A stretch of DNA of 64,000 bases, taken from assembly GCA_018814405.1 (NCBI GenBank), contig JAHIZO010000007.1:400299-464298 (forward strand), written 5' to 3'. Both the position numbers and the translations under genes were made by a program. The notes beneath the pieces were generated by a model, which had not been told where the DNA came from, did not search any database, and saw only the letters and a program-made list of their open reading frames with translations. Shown here one piece after another: positions 25,338 through 35,794 of this stretch. Every line of letters begins with the position of its first letter. Within the stretch, counting starts at the first letter, position 1. This stretch comes from Gammaproteobacteria bacterium (GTDB lineage Bacteria > Pseudomonadota > Gammaproteobacteria > Burkholderiales > Gallionellaceae).

Positions 25338-26435
25338 TCAGTTGTCGCTATTTTCATCCGTGATCTGCCAGCCTTTGGAAGTCTTGATCCAGACCAGCGT
25401 CTTGTTGTTCACGCTCTTGAAGTGACTTGCATTGTAGTGCTGACGGAAGCTGATGCGTGCATGGTTAGCGTCGACGATCTCGACTTTTGCGTTGTCGATC
25501 TTGACCTTGATGGATTTTGGGTTGCTGATGCGTGCATGGCGCAACGCTTCCCATGCCTTGCGTGATTCGCCATTGGGTGTTTTGAACTCATTTGCATAGA
25601 AACCCAGATAACGCTTCACGTTTTGAGCGGACCAAGCTGCAGCCCATTCGCGAGTCGCTTGCATGATATCTGCACTTGCATCAGCTGCAGGTGCTGCAAC
25701 TGGTTTGGGAGCAGGGGCGGGCGCTGCCTTGGCTGGTGGCGTGCTTGCCGCCACGACGACAGGCTTAGTGACGGGCGCAGGACTTGGCTCTGCTTTCGGC
25801 TGTGGTGTCACTGCAGGTTGCACGGGCGCAGCAACAGCGACAACAACGGGCTTCGCGGGTGTGACGGCTTGTGTCGGAGCAGATTCAGCTAATGTGGGTG
25901 AGGTGGGCTTTGCGTCGCGCGTATCCTTGCCGAACAGGTCGCGGATCAGGGCAAGCTTGGTTTTGGTGCCGGTGTTGTTCTTGTCTAACTGGAGTGCGCG
26001 GTCGTAGGCTTGGCTGGCCATCTTGGCATAGATGTCGCCAAGGTTCTCATGGGCGGTGGCATAGCTCGGATGCGTGCGAATCGCCATCTCTAGCGCGACT
26101 TTGGCCTTTTCGTATTGCCCTTGACCGGCATACAGCACTGCGAGGTTGTTATAAGGCTCTGGCAGCTCCGGATAGTCGTTGGTCAATTCGGTGAAGATAG
26201 AGATGGCTTCCATCGCGTCGCCTTGTTCATTGACGATAAGCCCCTTCAGGAAGCGCGCCTGAGCATCTTTGGGTTTATTCGACAGATAGCCGTTCACCAT
26301 ATCCAGCGCTTGGGTCAGGTTTCCCTGTTTGAAGAGCTTGTTTGCATCTTGAATTTCGTCGGCATGGCCGTTGATGGCGAAGGTCAGCAGCATGCACAAT
26401 GCGGCTCTAGTAGCGAATTTTTTCAAAATTTCCAT
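25338..26435 (-). CDS. TPR protein with Pro/Ala-rich linker and NTF2-like domain
   Basis: 365 residues. A signal peptide (LCMLLTFAINGHA) precedes tetratricopeptide repeats (KLFKQGNLTQALDMVNGYL, LPEPYNNLAVLYAGQGQYEK, PSYATAHENLGDIYAKM). A long Pro/Ala/Val linker (about residues 180-250) follows, then an NTF2-like domain (REWAAAWSAQNVKRYLGFY) related to that of the adjacent transpeptidase. It is probably a periplasmic scaffold for cell-wall crosslinking; the direct role is not known. It is divergent from glnS. Confidence 0.82.
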   Translation of the reverse strand: MEILKKFATRAALCMLLTFAINGHADEIQDANKLFKQGNLTQALDMVNGYLSNKPKDAQARFLKGLIVNEQGDAMEAISIFTELTNDYPELPEPYNNLAVLYAGQGQYEKAKVALEMAIRTHPSYATAHENLGDIYAKMASQAYDRALQLDKNNTGTKTKLALIRDLFGKDTRDAKPTSPTLAESAPTQAVTPAKPVVVAVAAPVQPAVTPQPKAEPSPAPVTKPVVVAASTPPAKAAPAPAPKPVAAPAADASADIMQATREWAAAWSAQNVKRYLGFYANEFKTPNGESRKAWEALRHARISNPKSIKVKIDNAKVEIVDANHARISFRQHYNASHFKSVNNKTLVWIKTSKGWQITDENSDN

Positions 26436-26613
26436 TTTTTGGTCTTTTTCTTGAGTGGGTTATGTGGCGGCGCCTAGTGCGCCAAACGCACGCGATTCTA
26501 CCAAAGAAGCGCCTTGCACACACAGATTGCCTGCGTGAGGAAGTGCGCGGCGGGCAGTTGCCGGTTTCGGGTAGAATCACACATCTTTATAGCAACGCAT
26601 TATTGGCACTGAT

Positions 26614-28290
26614 ATGAGCAGCAACGCACCCGCCCCGGCCCCCGTTTCGAACTTCATTCGTACGATCATTGATGCTGATCTCGCCAGCGGCAAACACACG
26701 AGCATCGTCACCCGCTTTCCGCCCGAGCCGAATGGATACCTGCATGTCGGCCATGCCAAGTCTATCTGTCTGAACTTCGGGCTGGCGCAAGATTATAACG
26801 GCCTGTGCAATCTGCGTTTCGACGACACCAATCCGGAGAAGGAAAGTGAAGAATACGCGCTTTCAATCCAGGAGGATGTGCGTTGGCTTGGTTTTGAATG
26901 GAATGGGGAGGTGCACTGGGCATCGGATTATTTCGATGCCTTGCACGACTTTGCGGTTGAGCTGATCAACAAAGGTCTGGCTTATGTGGATGACCTGACC
27001 CCGGAGCAGATGCGCGAATATCGCGGCACGCTCAAAGAACCGGGCAGAAACAGCCCCAACCGCGACCGCAGCGTGGCGGAGAACCTCGACCTGTTCGCGC
27101 GTATGAAGGCCGGTGAATTCGCCGACGGCGCGATGGTGCTGCGTGCCAAGATCGATATGGCTTCGCCCAATATGAACATGCGCGATCCGGCGATCTACCG
27201 TATCCGCCGCGCGCATCACATCCGTACTGGTGACAAGTGGTGCATCTACCCGATGTACGACTACACACATTGCATCTCCGATGCGCTGGAAGGCATCACC
27301 CATTCCATCTGTACGCTGGAGTTCGAGGATCACCGGCCCCTGTACGACTGGGTGTTGGACAACCTCAGCATCCCGTGCCACCCGCGCCAGTATGAGTTCT
27401 CGCGGTTGGAGTTGCACTACACCATCACCAGCAAGCGCAAGCTATTGCAACTGGTGACCGAAAAGAAAGTAAGCGGCTGGGACGACCCGCGCATGCCCAC
27501 CATTAGCGGTATGCGTCGCCGTGGCTACACGCCGGAAGGCATCCGCGAATTCGCCAAGCGCATCGGTGTCTCCAAGAGTGAGAACAGCGTCGACATGGCG
27601 ATCATGGAAGGTGCGATCCGCGAAGATCTTGAACTGCGCGTAGCGCGTGTGATGGCAATCATCAATCCTTTGAAAGTGACCATCACCAATGCCGAAGGCG
27701 CATTGACACGTGAAGCGGATTTCCACCCCAACGTGCCGGAACTTGGCAAGCGTGTGGTGCCGTTCAGTAGTGAGCTATTCATTGAAGCCGACGATTTTGC
27801 CGAAGTGCCGCCGTCCGGTTGGAAGCGTCTTACTCTCGGCGGCGAGATCCGTTTGCGCCACAGTTATGTGATGCGTTGCGACGAAGTGGTGAAGGATGCA
27901 GATGGGAAAGTGGTCGAGCTCAAGTGCAGCATTGACCACAACACGCTGGGCAAAAACCCAGAAGGACGCAAAGTGAAAGGCGTGATCCACTTCCTTTCCT
28001 GCGAGCACGCATTGCCTGCGGAGATTCGACTTTACGATCGCTTGTTCAGCGTGCCCGAGCCGGATGCTGACAAGGACGTGGATTTCCATGGCTATCTGAA
28101 TTCGGAGTCACTCACGATTGTGCAAGGCTGGGTCGAGGCAAGCGTAAAAGACGCAGCCCCCGAAACACGTTACCAGTTCGAGCGACTGGGCTACTTCTGT
28201 ACTGATCGTCGTGACCATCAACCTGGCGAAAAACTGGTGTTCAACCGTACGGTCACACTGAAAGATTCTTGGGCGAAAGAGCAGAAATAA
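26614..28290 (+). CDS. glnS: Glutaminyl-tRNA synthetase
   Basis: 558 residues, class I synthetase. The HIGH-type motif is [14 protein letters not shown], the KMSKS-equivalent [10 protein letters not shown], with FDDTNPEKE and the C-terminal beta-barrel anticodon domains ([25 protein letters not shown]). It charges tRNA-Gln directly, as expected in beta/gammaproteobacteria. A TAGAAT -10-like box lies at 26572-26577. cysS starts one base after its stop. Confidence 0.98.
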   Translation: MSSNAPAPAPVSNFIRTIIDADLASGKHTSIVTRFPPEPNGYLHVGHAKSICLNFGLAQDYNGLCNLRFDDTNPEKESEEYALSIQEDVRWLGFEWNGEVHWASDYFDALHDFAVELINKGLAYVDDLTPEQMREYRGTLKEPGRNSPNRDRSVAENLDLFARMKAGEFADGAMVLRAKIDMASPNMNMRDPAIYRIRRAHHIRTGDKWCIYPMYDYTHCISDALEGITHSICTLEFEDHRPLYDWVLDNLSIPCHPRQYEFSRLELHYTITSKRKLLQLVTEKKVSGWDDPRMPTISGMRRRGYTPEGIREFAKRIGVSKSENSVDMAIMEGAIREDLELRVARVMAIINPLKVTITNAEGALTREADFHPNVPELGKRVVPFSSELFIEADDFAEVPPSGWKRLTLGGEIRLRHSYVMRCDEVVKDADGKVVELKCSIDHNTLGKNPEGRKVKGVIHFLSCEHALPAEIRLYDRLFSVPEPDADKDVDFHGYLNSESLTIVQGWVEASVKDAAPETRYQFERLGYFCTDRRDHQPGEKLVFNRTVTLKDSWAKEQK

Positions 28291-28291
28291 C

Positions 28292-29689
28292 ATGCTGAAG
28301 ATCCACAACACCCTTGCCCGCGACAAACAGGAATTCACACCTATCGAAGCCAACAAAGTGCGCATGTATGTATGCGGCATGACCGTGTATGACTACTGCC
28401 ATCTCGGCCATGCGCGCGTGATGGTGGTGTTCGATATGGTGTATCGCTGGCTAAAGTCTTCCGGCTACGGCGTCACCTATGTGCGCAACATCACCGACAT
28501 CGATGACAAGATCATCAAGCGCGCGGCGGAGAACAAGGAGTCCATCCATACCCTGACCCAGCGCTTCATCGATGCCATGCATGAGGATGCCGATGCGCTC
28601 GGCGTACAACGTCCGGACCACGAACCGCGCGCCACACAGTTCATTCCGCAGATGCTGCAGATGGTTGAGCAACTGGAGCAGAAAGGCCTTGCTTACCAAG
28701 CGGCGGATGGCGATGTGAACTACGCCGTGCGCAAATTCGAGGGTTACGGAAAACTTTCAGGCAAGTCGCTGGAAGACTTGCGTGCCGGAGAGCGAGTAGA
28801 GGTGGCTTCGGACAAGAACGACCCGCTCGACTTCGTGTTGTGGAAACACGCAAAGGATGGCGAAGCGGACGAAGTGAAATGGGATTCAAAGTGGGGCAAG
28901 GGCCGTCCCGGCTGGCACTTGGAATGTTCGGCGATGGGCTCCGAATTACTGGGCAAGCACTTCGACATCCACGGCGGCGGTGCCGACCTGCAGTTTCCGC
29001 ACCACGAGAACGAGATAGCCCAGAGCGAAGGCGCGCACCAGTGCCAGTACGTGAACTACTGGATGCACAACGGCTTCGTGCGCGTGGACAACGAGAAGAT
29101 GTCCAAGAGCCTGGGGAACTTCTTCACCATCCGCGAAGTGCTAAAGAAATACGATGCCGAAGTCGTGCGCTTCTTCATCCTGCGTGCGCACTACCGCAGC
29201 CCGTTGAATTACTCGGACCATCATCTGGACGATGCGAAGGGCGCATTGACGCGACTCTATACAGCATTGAAGTCAGCACCCGCTGACGTGAAGGATGTGG
29301 ATTGGAACGAGGCGCATGCCCAGCGTTTCAAAGCCGCGATGGATGATGATTTCAACACCCCGGAAGCCGTCGCCGTGCTGTTCGACCTCGCTAATGAAGT
29401 GAATCGTAGTCACTCGGCAGAAGCGGCTGTGCAACTCAAAGCACTGGGGGGCGTATTGGGTTTGTTGCAAAGAGATGCTCATGAATTCCTGCAAGGCGGG
29501 CCAAGCTCTGAGGACTATTCAAAATTTCAGAAATATACGGACGCCTTGATAACTGAGCAAATCGAAGGTCGAGCAGCTGCTAAGAAAGCGAAGAACTTCG
29601 CCGAGGCGGATCGTATCCGCAAGGAATTGCTGGATGCGGGGATCGTCCTCGAAGATACCGCGCAGGGGACGAGTTGGCGCAGGGCTTAA
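28292..29689 (+). CDS. cysS: Cysteinyl-tRNA synthetase
   Basis: 465 residues. Zinc-binding cysteine in [18 protein letters not shown], which also holds the HLGH motif; [29 protein letters not shown]. It charges tRNA-Cys. Its stop codon overlaps that of the convergent prepilin gene (stops at 29687-29689 and 29688-29686). Confidence 0.98.
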   Translation: MLKIHNTLARDKQEFTPIEANKVRMYVCGMTVYDYCHLGHARVMVVFDMVYRWLKSSGYGVTYVRNITDIDDKIIKRAAENKESIHTLTQRFIDAMHEDADALGVQRPDHEPRATQFIPQMLQMVEQLEQKGLAYQAADGDVNYAVRKFEGYGKLSGKSLEDLRAGERVEVASDKNDPLDFVLWKHAKDGEADEVKWDSKWGKGRPGWHLECSAMGSELLGKHFDIHGGGADLQFPHHENEIAQSEGAHQCQYVNYWMHNGFVRVDNEKMSKSLGNFFTIREVLKKYDAEVVRFFILRAHYRSPLNYSDHHLDDAKGALTRLYTALKSAPADVKDVDWNEAHAQRFKAAMDDDFNTPEAVAVLFDLANEVNRSHSAEAAVQLKALGGVLGLLQRDAHEFLQGGPSSEDYSKFQKYTDALITEQIEGRAAAKKAKNFAEADRIRKELLDAGIVLEDTAQGTSWRRA

Positions 29690-30435
29690 GGTAGTTTGCC
29701 GGCTGTCACCATACGATTGAGCAGAACCTGATTCGATATCCAGACCACCAAATCATCGAACTCTCCATTGGTGACTGATGAGGCAGTCGGGGTGTGGCTG
29801 ACGAAGAACCTGTCACCATCCAGATTCTCTGCTTCATCGGCACCGGTCCCGCCGGATGCGCCATTCTTGCCGGTAGAGAAGATCACGACTGGTACGCCCG
29901 TATCCGCAGTCAAGGCTTCTCCCGTAGCGCAGTCAGTGGCCGTGATGCCTGTGGAGGTGGTGCATACCAGCAGTGTGGGGTTCAGTGATGAGAGGCCGAC
30001 CGTAGCCATGCCGTCAGCAGTTGTGTATTTCGAAGAATTCCAGTTAGTGACGACATAGCGGATGGGGTTGTCCCAGGCATCGAGCACCAGCCCTTGCTCA
30101 TTTAATGAATTCAGCCCCAGCGTCGCTCCCGGCACATATCCATCAAAGAAGTTGCTGCAAGTGCCGCCCGTACTGGGACTCTCGACACCATTGCTGCTGG
30201 TCGTTGCGGGGCAAGGCAAGCGACCTTTGATGATGGCGAAGCCGATCAAAGCCTGTTGTATCTCTTCCAGCTGCTTTTTCGTCTCAGCCGATCGCCTTTG
30301 CTCTATCTGCCCGGAAATGGTGGGCACTAAACCCGCAAGCAATAACGTGACGATCGCCAGCACCATGGACATCTCGACCAGCGTGAAACCTTGCGTGTTG
30401 GCGGGACTTGCTGAAAGCGGCTTCATTCGATTCAT
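29686..30435 (-). CDS. Prepilin-like protein, last gene of the MSHA-type operon
   Basis: 249 residues from the ATG at 30435, which overlaps the upstream stop (ATGA). The leader [16 protein letters not shown] is followed by mature [19 protein letters not shown] with Glu5. It then shows [20 protein letters not shown] and [12 protein letters not shown]. The ALIGxA-LPCP block is shared with the large PilX-like protein just upstream. It is probably a minor pseudopilin (MshC/MshD/MshO group) in the tip or initiation complex. Confidence 0.85.
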   Translation of the reverse strand: MNRMKPLSASPANTQGFTLVEMSMVLAIVTLLLAGLVPTISGQIEQRRSAETKKQLEEIQQALIGFAIIKGRLPCPATTSSNGVESPSTGGTCSNFFDGYVPGATLGLNSLNEQGLVLDAWDNPIRYVVTNWNSSKYTTADGMATVGLSSLNPTLLVCTTSTGITATDCATGEALTADTGVPVVIFSTGKNGASGGTGADEAENLDGDRFFVSHTPTASSVTNGEFDDLVVWISNQVLLNRMVTAGKLP

Positions 30436-32147
30436 GGGCAATTGTTCTTTCCATCAATGCACAAAACCGTATCGTTGACGGTGTTGTAGTCGGGCTCAGA
30501 AATCCGATGCGTTACGAAGTCGGGCGTTGGTGTGGCGGGGGTCTTCCCTGCCGCATTCACCCCTTCTAAAAAATTCGAGACGGTGTCAATCGTGCTGCGG
30601 TTTTGTCCTGCCAACGTTTTGGAGGCAGCGACCACGACAGCATGATAGCTACCGGAGCCGGCATTGGTATGCCCAGTTCCTGTGATGCTTAAGCAGGTTG
30701 CTCCAGTCGTGCAGCTGCCTGTCCCGTCTGGCTGGTAACCATCAGCGATCTGTAAAAACACCCAGTCCCGCCATGCGGCCCATGAATTCGAATCGAAGAA
30801 TGACTGGCACGAGGTGCCGACCCAGGCGCTGGGCATGCTGCTGCCGCCAGTGCAGTCGTTGATCTCGGCAAAGGCCGCATCCAGCTTGGTTTGCATGGTT
30901 GAAGTGTTGGTGCAAGTCTTGGGTGAGCCGCTGCAATAATCATCTACATATTTACCAGCTGATCGTATCGGATCGGACCAAGGCAGGTTGTAAGGCGGAT
31001 CCTCAGCGAAATCCTTCAAGTCTTCACCTGCATCATTCAGTACGTTTCCTGTTGCGCCGGGTCCTGTGTAGGCATCCAGTGCATTCTGCACTTGTTGGAG
31101 GGCATCATTCAGCGCGGTGATCTGAGCGGCGTCAAAACTACTCAGGGGGCTTGAGCTACTTGGGCAGGTGCCCGTGCCACCTGAGCCGCTGATGTTGGGC
31201 ACATCTGGGAATCGCCCGAATCGGAAGCCCGGAGTGCCAGTGCGGTTCGGTGCGATGTTGTTACTCAACGATACTGCCCAAGGATACTTATGGTCGGGAT
31301 TCGAGGCATCGGCTGCATAATCATCCAGACACTTCTTCGCTTGGCGGGCGATGCGCTTCTGGATGCTGTTCCAGATATCCTGACGTGTGATGTAAAGGAT
31401 CTGGTCATTGGTGCTGGATGTGACGTTGCCGTTGGCGTCGCGATGTTCGTGCGGCAGGATCAACTTGCCCGAGGCGATGTTGGAATTATCAATGGCAGGG
31501 GAATGCGCAGTGTCGTTCTCAAGATAGGCGGCTGCGGTGTAGTTTCCCCCGCAGGTCGGTGCTGCAGAACTGGCAGTTCTGGCACTGTTGCCACTCAATG
31601 GTGGTCCAGGGGCGATAACGGCGGCGACGACCTCGCCAGCCTCAACGATACTTCCATTGTCAGCATAGATCGTGAACTCGCCGGGGTTGTCCCAGTTCAT
31701 CGTGGTGCCCGAAGCTGCCGGGTTGTTCTTGTATTTGCCGGAAACGGCATACCAGAGGCATTCGCCAGCGCCATCATAGAGTGCGGGAAGGTCGAGTGTG
31801 CGCCAGGGTAGTCTGCCGATGGTGTGATCTCCGGCGTTGCCGCAGGTCTCAGAGGTGCCTTCGTAGGGGGACGATCCTCCGGCTGTGCCGTCCATGTCAG
31901 GGCACGGCAGGAAGCCATGTGCGCCGGCATGCGTGTCGCCGTAAGTCAACGCGTAACCGATAAGGGCTTCCTTGGCTTTGGCCAAAGATTCTGCGCTTGA
32001 ATGATTGCGGCGGTTCTGCAGGGTGGTGCCGCTCAGCGAGGAGACAAAAACCGTTGTGATGCCTATCACCAGTATGACGAGCATGACCAGCAGGGCCCCG
32101 CCCTTTTGATATTTACCACCAGTGATCGCTAGAAGGGAGAATGGCAT
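30432..32147 (-). CDS. Large PilX-like minor pilin of the MSHA-type operon
   Basis: 571 residues from ATG 32147; the upstream extension overlaps the mshK-like gene in another frame. A short basic leader and hydrophobic helix (KGGALLVMLVILVIGITTVF) resemble PilX/PilX_N proteins. It then has AKEALIGYALTYGD and GFLPCPDMDG, the same block as the downstream prepilin. The mature part is very large for this group and has many cysteines and Gly/Ser-rich linkers, e.g. GGNYTAAAYLEN and GSPKTCTNTSTM. A surface-exposed tip or adhesion role is possible (inference). No homologue was recognised for the C-terminal 400 residues. Confidence 0.78.
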   Translation of the reverse strand: MPFSLLAITGGKYQKGGALLVMLVILVIGITTVFVSSLSGTTLQNRRNHSSAESLAKAKEALIGYALTYGDTHAGAHGFLPCPDMDGTAGGSSPYEGTSETCGNAGDHTIGRLPWRTLDLPALYDGAGECLWYAVSGKYKNNPAASGTTMNWDNPGEFTIYADNGSIVEAGEVVAAVIAPGPPLSGNSARTASSAAPTCGGNYTAAAYLENDTAHSPAIDNSNIASGKLILPHEHRDANGNVTSSTNDQILYITRQDIWNSIQKRIARQAKKCLDDYAADASNPDHKYPWAVSLSNNIAPNRTGTPGFRFGRFPDVPNISGSGGTGTCPSSSSPLSSFDAAQITALNDALQQVQNALDAYTGPGATGNVLNDAGEDLKDFAEDPPYNLPWSDPIRSAGKYVDDYCSGSPKTCTNTSTMQTKLDAAFAEINDCTGGSSMPSAWVGTSCQSFFDSNSWAAWRDWVFLQIADGYQPDGTGSCTTGATCLSITGTGHTNAGSGSYHAVVVAASKTLAGQNRSTIDTVSNFLEGVNAAGKTPATPTPDFVTHRISEPDYNTVNDTVLCIDGKNNCP

Positions 32148-32158
32148 CGCGCGCACCT

Positions 32159-32515
32159 TCAGTCCTTGGGGGCGGCCTCGGGGCTGTCTAGCAGCAGTCG
32201 CTGTCCGACCTTGACCTTCACCGAATCTGTCTTTCCGGGAAGGATGACCGGTACGCTGGCCGGTGTGCGTGAGTCGGCTGAGCCGGCAGATTGTTGTTCG
32301 CCGTTGATCCATATGATGCGTTTTCCGCCATCGCGCTGGATCATGCCGTTGACGACGAGTGAGCGGCTGTTGTCGTCGCCGGCTTCGTCGGCACTGAGCA
32401 CATGCTGACGTTCCAATTGTGCACGTTCATTTGGTGTAAAGAACAGGCGGCCCAGATCGGCCGCTTGTGCGGTTGTGCTAAGTGCTATCAGGGCGAGGGC
32501 TAATTGAATTTTCAT
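32159..32515 (-). CDS. MshK-like small periplasmic protein
   Basis: 118 residues from ATG 32515, which overlaps the PilO-like stop by four bases. The signal peptide MKIQLALALIALSTTAQAAD precedes LGRLFFTPNERAQLER, a motif of small pilus-operon proteins. SLVVNGMIQRDGGKRIIWIN, similar to MshK/PilP-type domains, follows. In MSHA systems MshK links inner-membrane assembly proteins to the secretin. Assignment rests on position and the NGMIxR-G-WING pattern. Confidence 0.72.
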   Translation of the reverse strand: MKIQLALALIALSTTAQAADLGRLFFTPNERAQLERQHVLSADEAGDDNSRSLVVNGMIQRDGGKRIIWINGEQQSAGSADSRTPASVPVILPGKTDSVKVKVGQRLLLDSPEAAPKD

Positions 32516-33111
32516 GGCGCGCTCCGGTTCCTCATGGTGAACCACCCTCCAGCACATTGCGCTTTGAGCATTACGCCGCCGTTCTGTGCGGCGTCGGTAC
32601 GGAAAAGCGCGCACTTGTCGAGCAGGAACCAGCCGGGCATCTGGCGGCTAAGCGCGCCAAAGAAATTCAGCAGTTGGCCTTCATGCAGCAAGTCCAGCTC
32701 CATAGTCATTGGGCTGATGCTAAGTGCGAAGTTGCCCGCGTTCAGGGGCGGATTGGGGGCGTAAGTGCTTTGCGGTGCGATGTTGTATTTGAAGTCGGGC
32801 AGCAGGTTCTGGTTGCGCAGCCTTTCCAGACCCTCTATCCAATCTAGGCGTTGTTCGCTGCCAATGACTTTTTGTGTGACCAATGCGTCATATTCCATCT
32901 GGTATGAAGACATGTTCTCTTGATCGTTTTGTGCGGTGAGGAGCTGATCGCGCGCCGCATTGAGTTGGCGCTGGGCCTGCTGCAGCTCTTTGAGAGATTG
33001 CTGCTGGATGTCGGCGCTGTAATTGATCAGACCAACTGCAACACCTGTGCAAAGCAGGCACGCAAGCAAACTCCATTTGATCTCTCCGAGGTCGTCTGTA
33101 GAGAAGCTCAT
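32512..33111 (-). CDS. PilO/MshJ-like inner-membrane assembly protein
   Basis: 199 residues from ATG 33111, chosen over 33126 because GGAGGG then acts as ribosome site and the start overlaps the upstream stop (ATGA). One membrane segment (LLACLLCTGVAVGLINYSA), a coiled coil (QQSLKELQQAQRQLNAARDQ) and a ferredoxin-like C-terminal domain are seen. This is the PilO/GspM layout, so MshJ is the likely equivalent. Confidence 0.75.
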   Translation of the reverse strand: MSFSTDDLGEIKWSLLACLLCTGVAVGLINYSADIQQQSLKELQQAQRQLNAARDQLLTAQNDQENMSSYQMEYDALVTQKVIGSEQRLDWIEGLERLRNQNLLPDFKYNIAPQSTYAPNPPLNAGNFALSISPMTMELDLLHEGQLLNFFGALSRQMPGWFLLDKCALFRTDAAQNGGVMLKAQCAGGWFTMRNRSAP

Positions 33112-34583
33112 GACGGTACCCTCCATATGATCTTAAGGGTGAACTGACCTTGTGACGCATCGGCACTCTGGCCACTGATACTGCCTTTTGAGGTGATATC
33201 CAATGGCAGTGCTGTGGCGCTGACAGCATAGCCGTGCCGAATCAAGGCCTGTTCGAACTTCTCCAGATAAGCCAGCGCACCACGATGGTCGCTGCCGAAT
33301 CCGCTAAGGGTGCCCTCGAAGGTGATGACTTGGGCTGGGTATGGTGTGGGGGCTGCATCTGCAGGGCTGGCTTGCCATGCAAGTTCGTTCAAGGTGATGC
33401 GCGGGAAGGATTCCAGCACCGCGCTCAACTCATAGATGATCCCTTGAGGAGGATGCGAATACTGGTTCAGGCTGCGTGCCAGCAACACAGCGGTCTTCAT
33501 GTCAGCAGCAGGTACGGAGGTATTGGCGAAGTTGCGCTGAATACCTTGCGCTTGCGTTTGCAGTTGTGCCGTTTGCTTTAACAGCGGCTTGGTCTCTGAG
33601 GAGAATTGCTCGCTCTGCCAGAAGGCCATCCCGCCCCACATCAAGCCGAGTAACAGGATGAAGATGGCAAGGCCAAACAATACGAAGCGCAATTGCCACA
33701 ACATGAAGAAGTGTGTGTGGGCTGAATTGGCGTAGTGCGCACTTGGCGGTTTGCCGGCCAAAAGATTGAGAAATAACGCTGTGCTGTCTGAATCTTCTAT
33801 TTCCTGTTTGCACTTGTGCTTGCGAGCGAATTCGGTGATATCCAGATAGTTGAAATGCTGCTCTCCGTCACTGGAGAGTTTGGTGCTCAACTGGGCGATC
33901 TCATTCGCATGGCACAGGATATAAACTTCCAGCACTTCTCCCGGCGGAGGCAGGGAAAGGCTTTTCAAATATTGTTGAGTGCGCGGTGTCTCCGAAATGA
34001 TTGCTTCGATCAGCGTGCCGTTCTCATTGATCGGGATCAGGCGCGAGAAATGCAGCCGTTTATTGTGGAAGTACGTCTGTCGCAAGCCTGCATTCCGCTC
34101 CCAAGTCAGCAGCAGGATGTGTTCGGACTGTATGTCCTTCAGTAGCGGCGCACTGATGTTGGGGATGGAGTAGATGCCGGCGAGCGGGACATGGTTCTCC
34201 AACAAGGCATCCAGCCAGGGGGTGATGCGCTGCGGATTGGTCAGGGCTGAGAACAGATAGTCGTCATCGCGGCGGCCTTCTTCCTGTCTCTTGAGCAGCG
34301 TCGCCTGGCGGAAAGGGGTGCTTCGGTAGTACTGTTCGAACTTGCGTTCGATAAGCGCAGAGCGGCTTGGTCCGATCAGATGCGGGATGGTCTCAAGGTG
34401 AAAATCTTCCTCGATGATGTCGACCAACAGATAGGTCGGGTTGTGATTCTGTTCAAGGAATGAGGAAAATTGCTCGCGGCCATCTGCGTCGTTGCTGAAC
34501 TCGTGAGCGAAGGTCAGGCCCTTGCCGTTCCAGAGGTAGGCCTGGAAATTTTCTGCGCTGAGGAATAACAGGGTGCGTGCCAT
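33108..34583 (-). CDS. GspL/MshI-like actin-fold protein with membrane anchor
   Basis: 491 residues. A cytoplasmic part of about 290 residues is followed by one membrane helix (FVLFGLAIFILLLGLMWGG) and a periplasmic coiled coil plus domain (IIYELSAVLESFPRITLNEL). That order is the PilM-PilN fusion or GspL arrangement; MshI is the corresponding MSHA protein. Sequence identity cannot be judged by eye, and the role is inferred from layout and place between the MshG and PilO-like genes. Confidence 0.72.
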   Translation of the reverse strand: MARTLLFLSAENFQAYLWNGKGLTFAHEFSNDADGREQFSSFLEQNHNPTYLLVDIIEEDFHLETIPHLIGPSRSALIERKFEQYYRSTPFRQATLLKRQEEGRRDDDYLFSALTNPQRITPWLDALLENHVPLAGIYSIPNISAPLLKDIQSEHILLLTWERNAGLRQTYFHNKRLHFSRLIPINENGTLIEAIISETPRTQQYLKSLSLPPPGEVLEVYILCHANEIAQLSTKLSSDGEQHFNYLDITEFARKHKCKQEIEDSDSTALFLNLLAGKPPSAHYANSAHTHFFMLWQLRFVLFGLAIFILLLGLMWGGMAFWQSEQFSSETKPLLKQTAQLQTQAQGIQRNFANTSVPAADMKTAVLLARSLNQYSHPPQGIIYELSAVLESFPRITLNELAWQASPADAAPTPYPAQVITFEGTLSGFGSDHRGALAYLEKFEQALIRHGYAVSATALPLDITSKGSISGQSADASQGQFTLKIIWRVPS

Positions 34584-34585
34584 AG

Positions 34586-35788
34586 TCAGAGCTGTACTTT
34601 TCCGATGAGGTCATAGATGGGCGAGAGGACAGACAGCATCACCCAGCCGAGTAGTGCACCAAGGATCAAAGTCATGGCAGGTTCGATCATGACCTGTACT
34701 TTTTTGATTGCATCCTTTACGTCACGGTCATAAAAGTAACTGACGTTAAGCAGCGCTTGGTCGAGCTGGCCGGTGGCTTCGCCGACCTTGAGCATGCGCA
34801 CCACCAGCGGCGGGAAGATGCCCGTTTTCTGGAAGCTTTGTGTCAGGTTCTTGCCGGCTTCGATCTCGCTCATAACGTTCTGCAGACTTTGTGCGATGAC
34901 CTGATTGTCCACCAGATCGCGCGAATTGGCGATGCAGTCCAGGATGGTGATGCCGGAACTGTACATCATGGCGAAGGTGTTGGCGAAGCGGGCCAGAATG
35001 ATCTTGCGCAGGATGGGGCCGGTGGGCCATATGTTCAGCTTCAGGTTGTCCACGTGGTATTGCAGCTTTGGATTGACCAGCAGCGCCAACTTGTAGCTGC
35101 CGAACAGCACGAATGGGGCGAGCAGGATCACATACCAATAGTTGACGAAGATATCCGATGTGGCCAGCAGGATGCGCGTTTGAATCGGGATCTCCTGCCC
35201 CATGCCCTTGATGAAACCCACCAACTGCGGCACCAGATAGATCATCAGGAAAAAGGTGATGGCCAGCACGATGGTGCCGACGAAGGCCGGGTAGATCATC
35301 ATGGTCTTTGTTTGCGAGGCCATCTCGTCCTGCCACTTCAACGATTCCATGAGGTGTTTGAACACATCTACCAGTCTGCCGCTGTCCTCACCGGCCTTGG
35401 TCAGGTTTGAGGTGATCTTGTCGAATGCGTTGGGGTGTTCCGCCATCGCTTGTGAGAGCTTCTTTCCGCTCTCGATGGACTCCACCATGTTGGCGATGAT
35501 CTCGCGAAAAGTTGGCTCTTCCATGGTGTCGCGCAGATCGGCCAGGCATTCCAGCAAGGGTACGCCGGCGCGGGAAAGTTGCTCAAGATTGAAAAAGAAC
35601 GTGATGAGATCTACACGTTTGATCTTGGTAGCGCCGAACGAAGTTAAGTGTTCTTCTTCCTTCGCACTGATCAGGTCGAGACCACCGCGCTTGAGGCGCA
35701 TCTCCAAGTCGATCAGATTGGCAGCATCCTGCAGTCCTTTGGCGCTCTTGCCGTCGCTGTCAATCGCTTTGTAGAGATAGAGGGCCAT
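34586..35788 (-). CDS. mshG: Type II secretion/type IV pilus inner-membrane platform protein (MshG)
   Basis: 400 residues with two T2SSF domains and three membrane segments (FVGTIVLAITFFLMIYLVPQ, YVILLAPFVLFGSYKLALL, LILGALLGWVMLSVL). Motifs seen are LEQLSRAGVPLLECL, KAGEDSGRLVDVF, MMYSSGITILDC and KVGEATGQLDQALL. It forms the membrane platform turned by the MshE ATPase. It lies six bases after mshE. Confidence 0.92.
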   Translation of the reverse strand: MALYLYKAIDSDGKSAKGLQDAANLIDLEMRLKRGGLDLISAKEEEHLTSFGATKIKRVDLITFFFNLEQLSRAGVPLLECLADLRDTMEEPTFREIIANMVESIESGKKLSQAMAEHPNAFDKITSNLTKAGEDSGRLVDVFKHLMESLKWQDEMASQTKTMMIYPAFVGTIVLAITFFLMIYLVPQLVGFIKGMGQEIPIQTRILLATSDIFVNYWYVILLAPFVLFGSYKLALLVNPKLQYHVDNLKLNIWPTGPILRKIILARFANTFAMMYSSGITILDCIANSRDLVDNQVIAQSLQNVMSEIEAGKNLTQSFQKTGIFPPLVVRMLKVGEATGQLDQALLNVSYFYDRDVKDAIKKVQVMIEPAMTLILGALLGWVMLSVLSPIYDLIGKVQL

Positions 35789-35794
35789 GGGACG

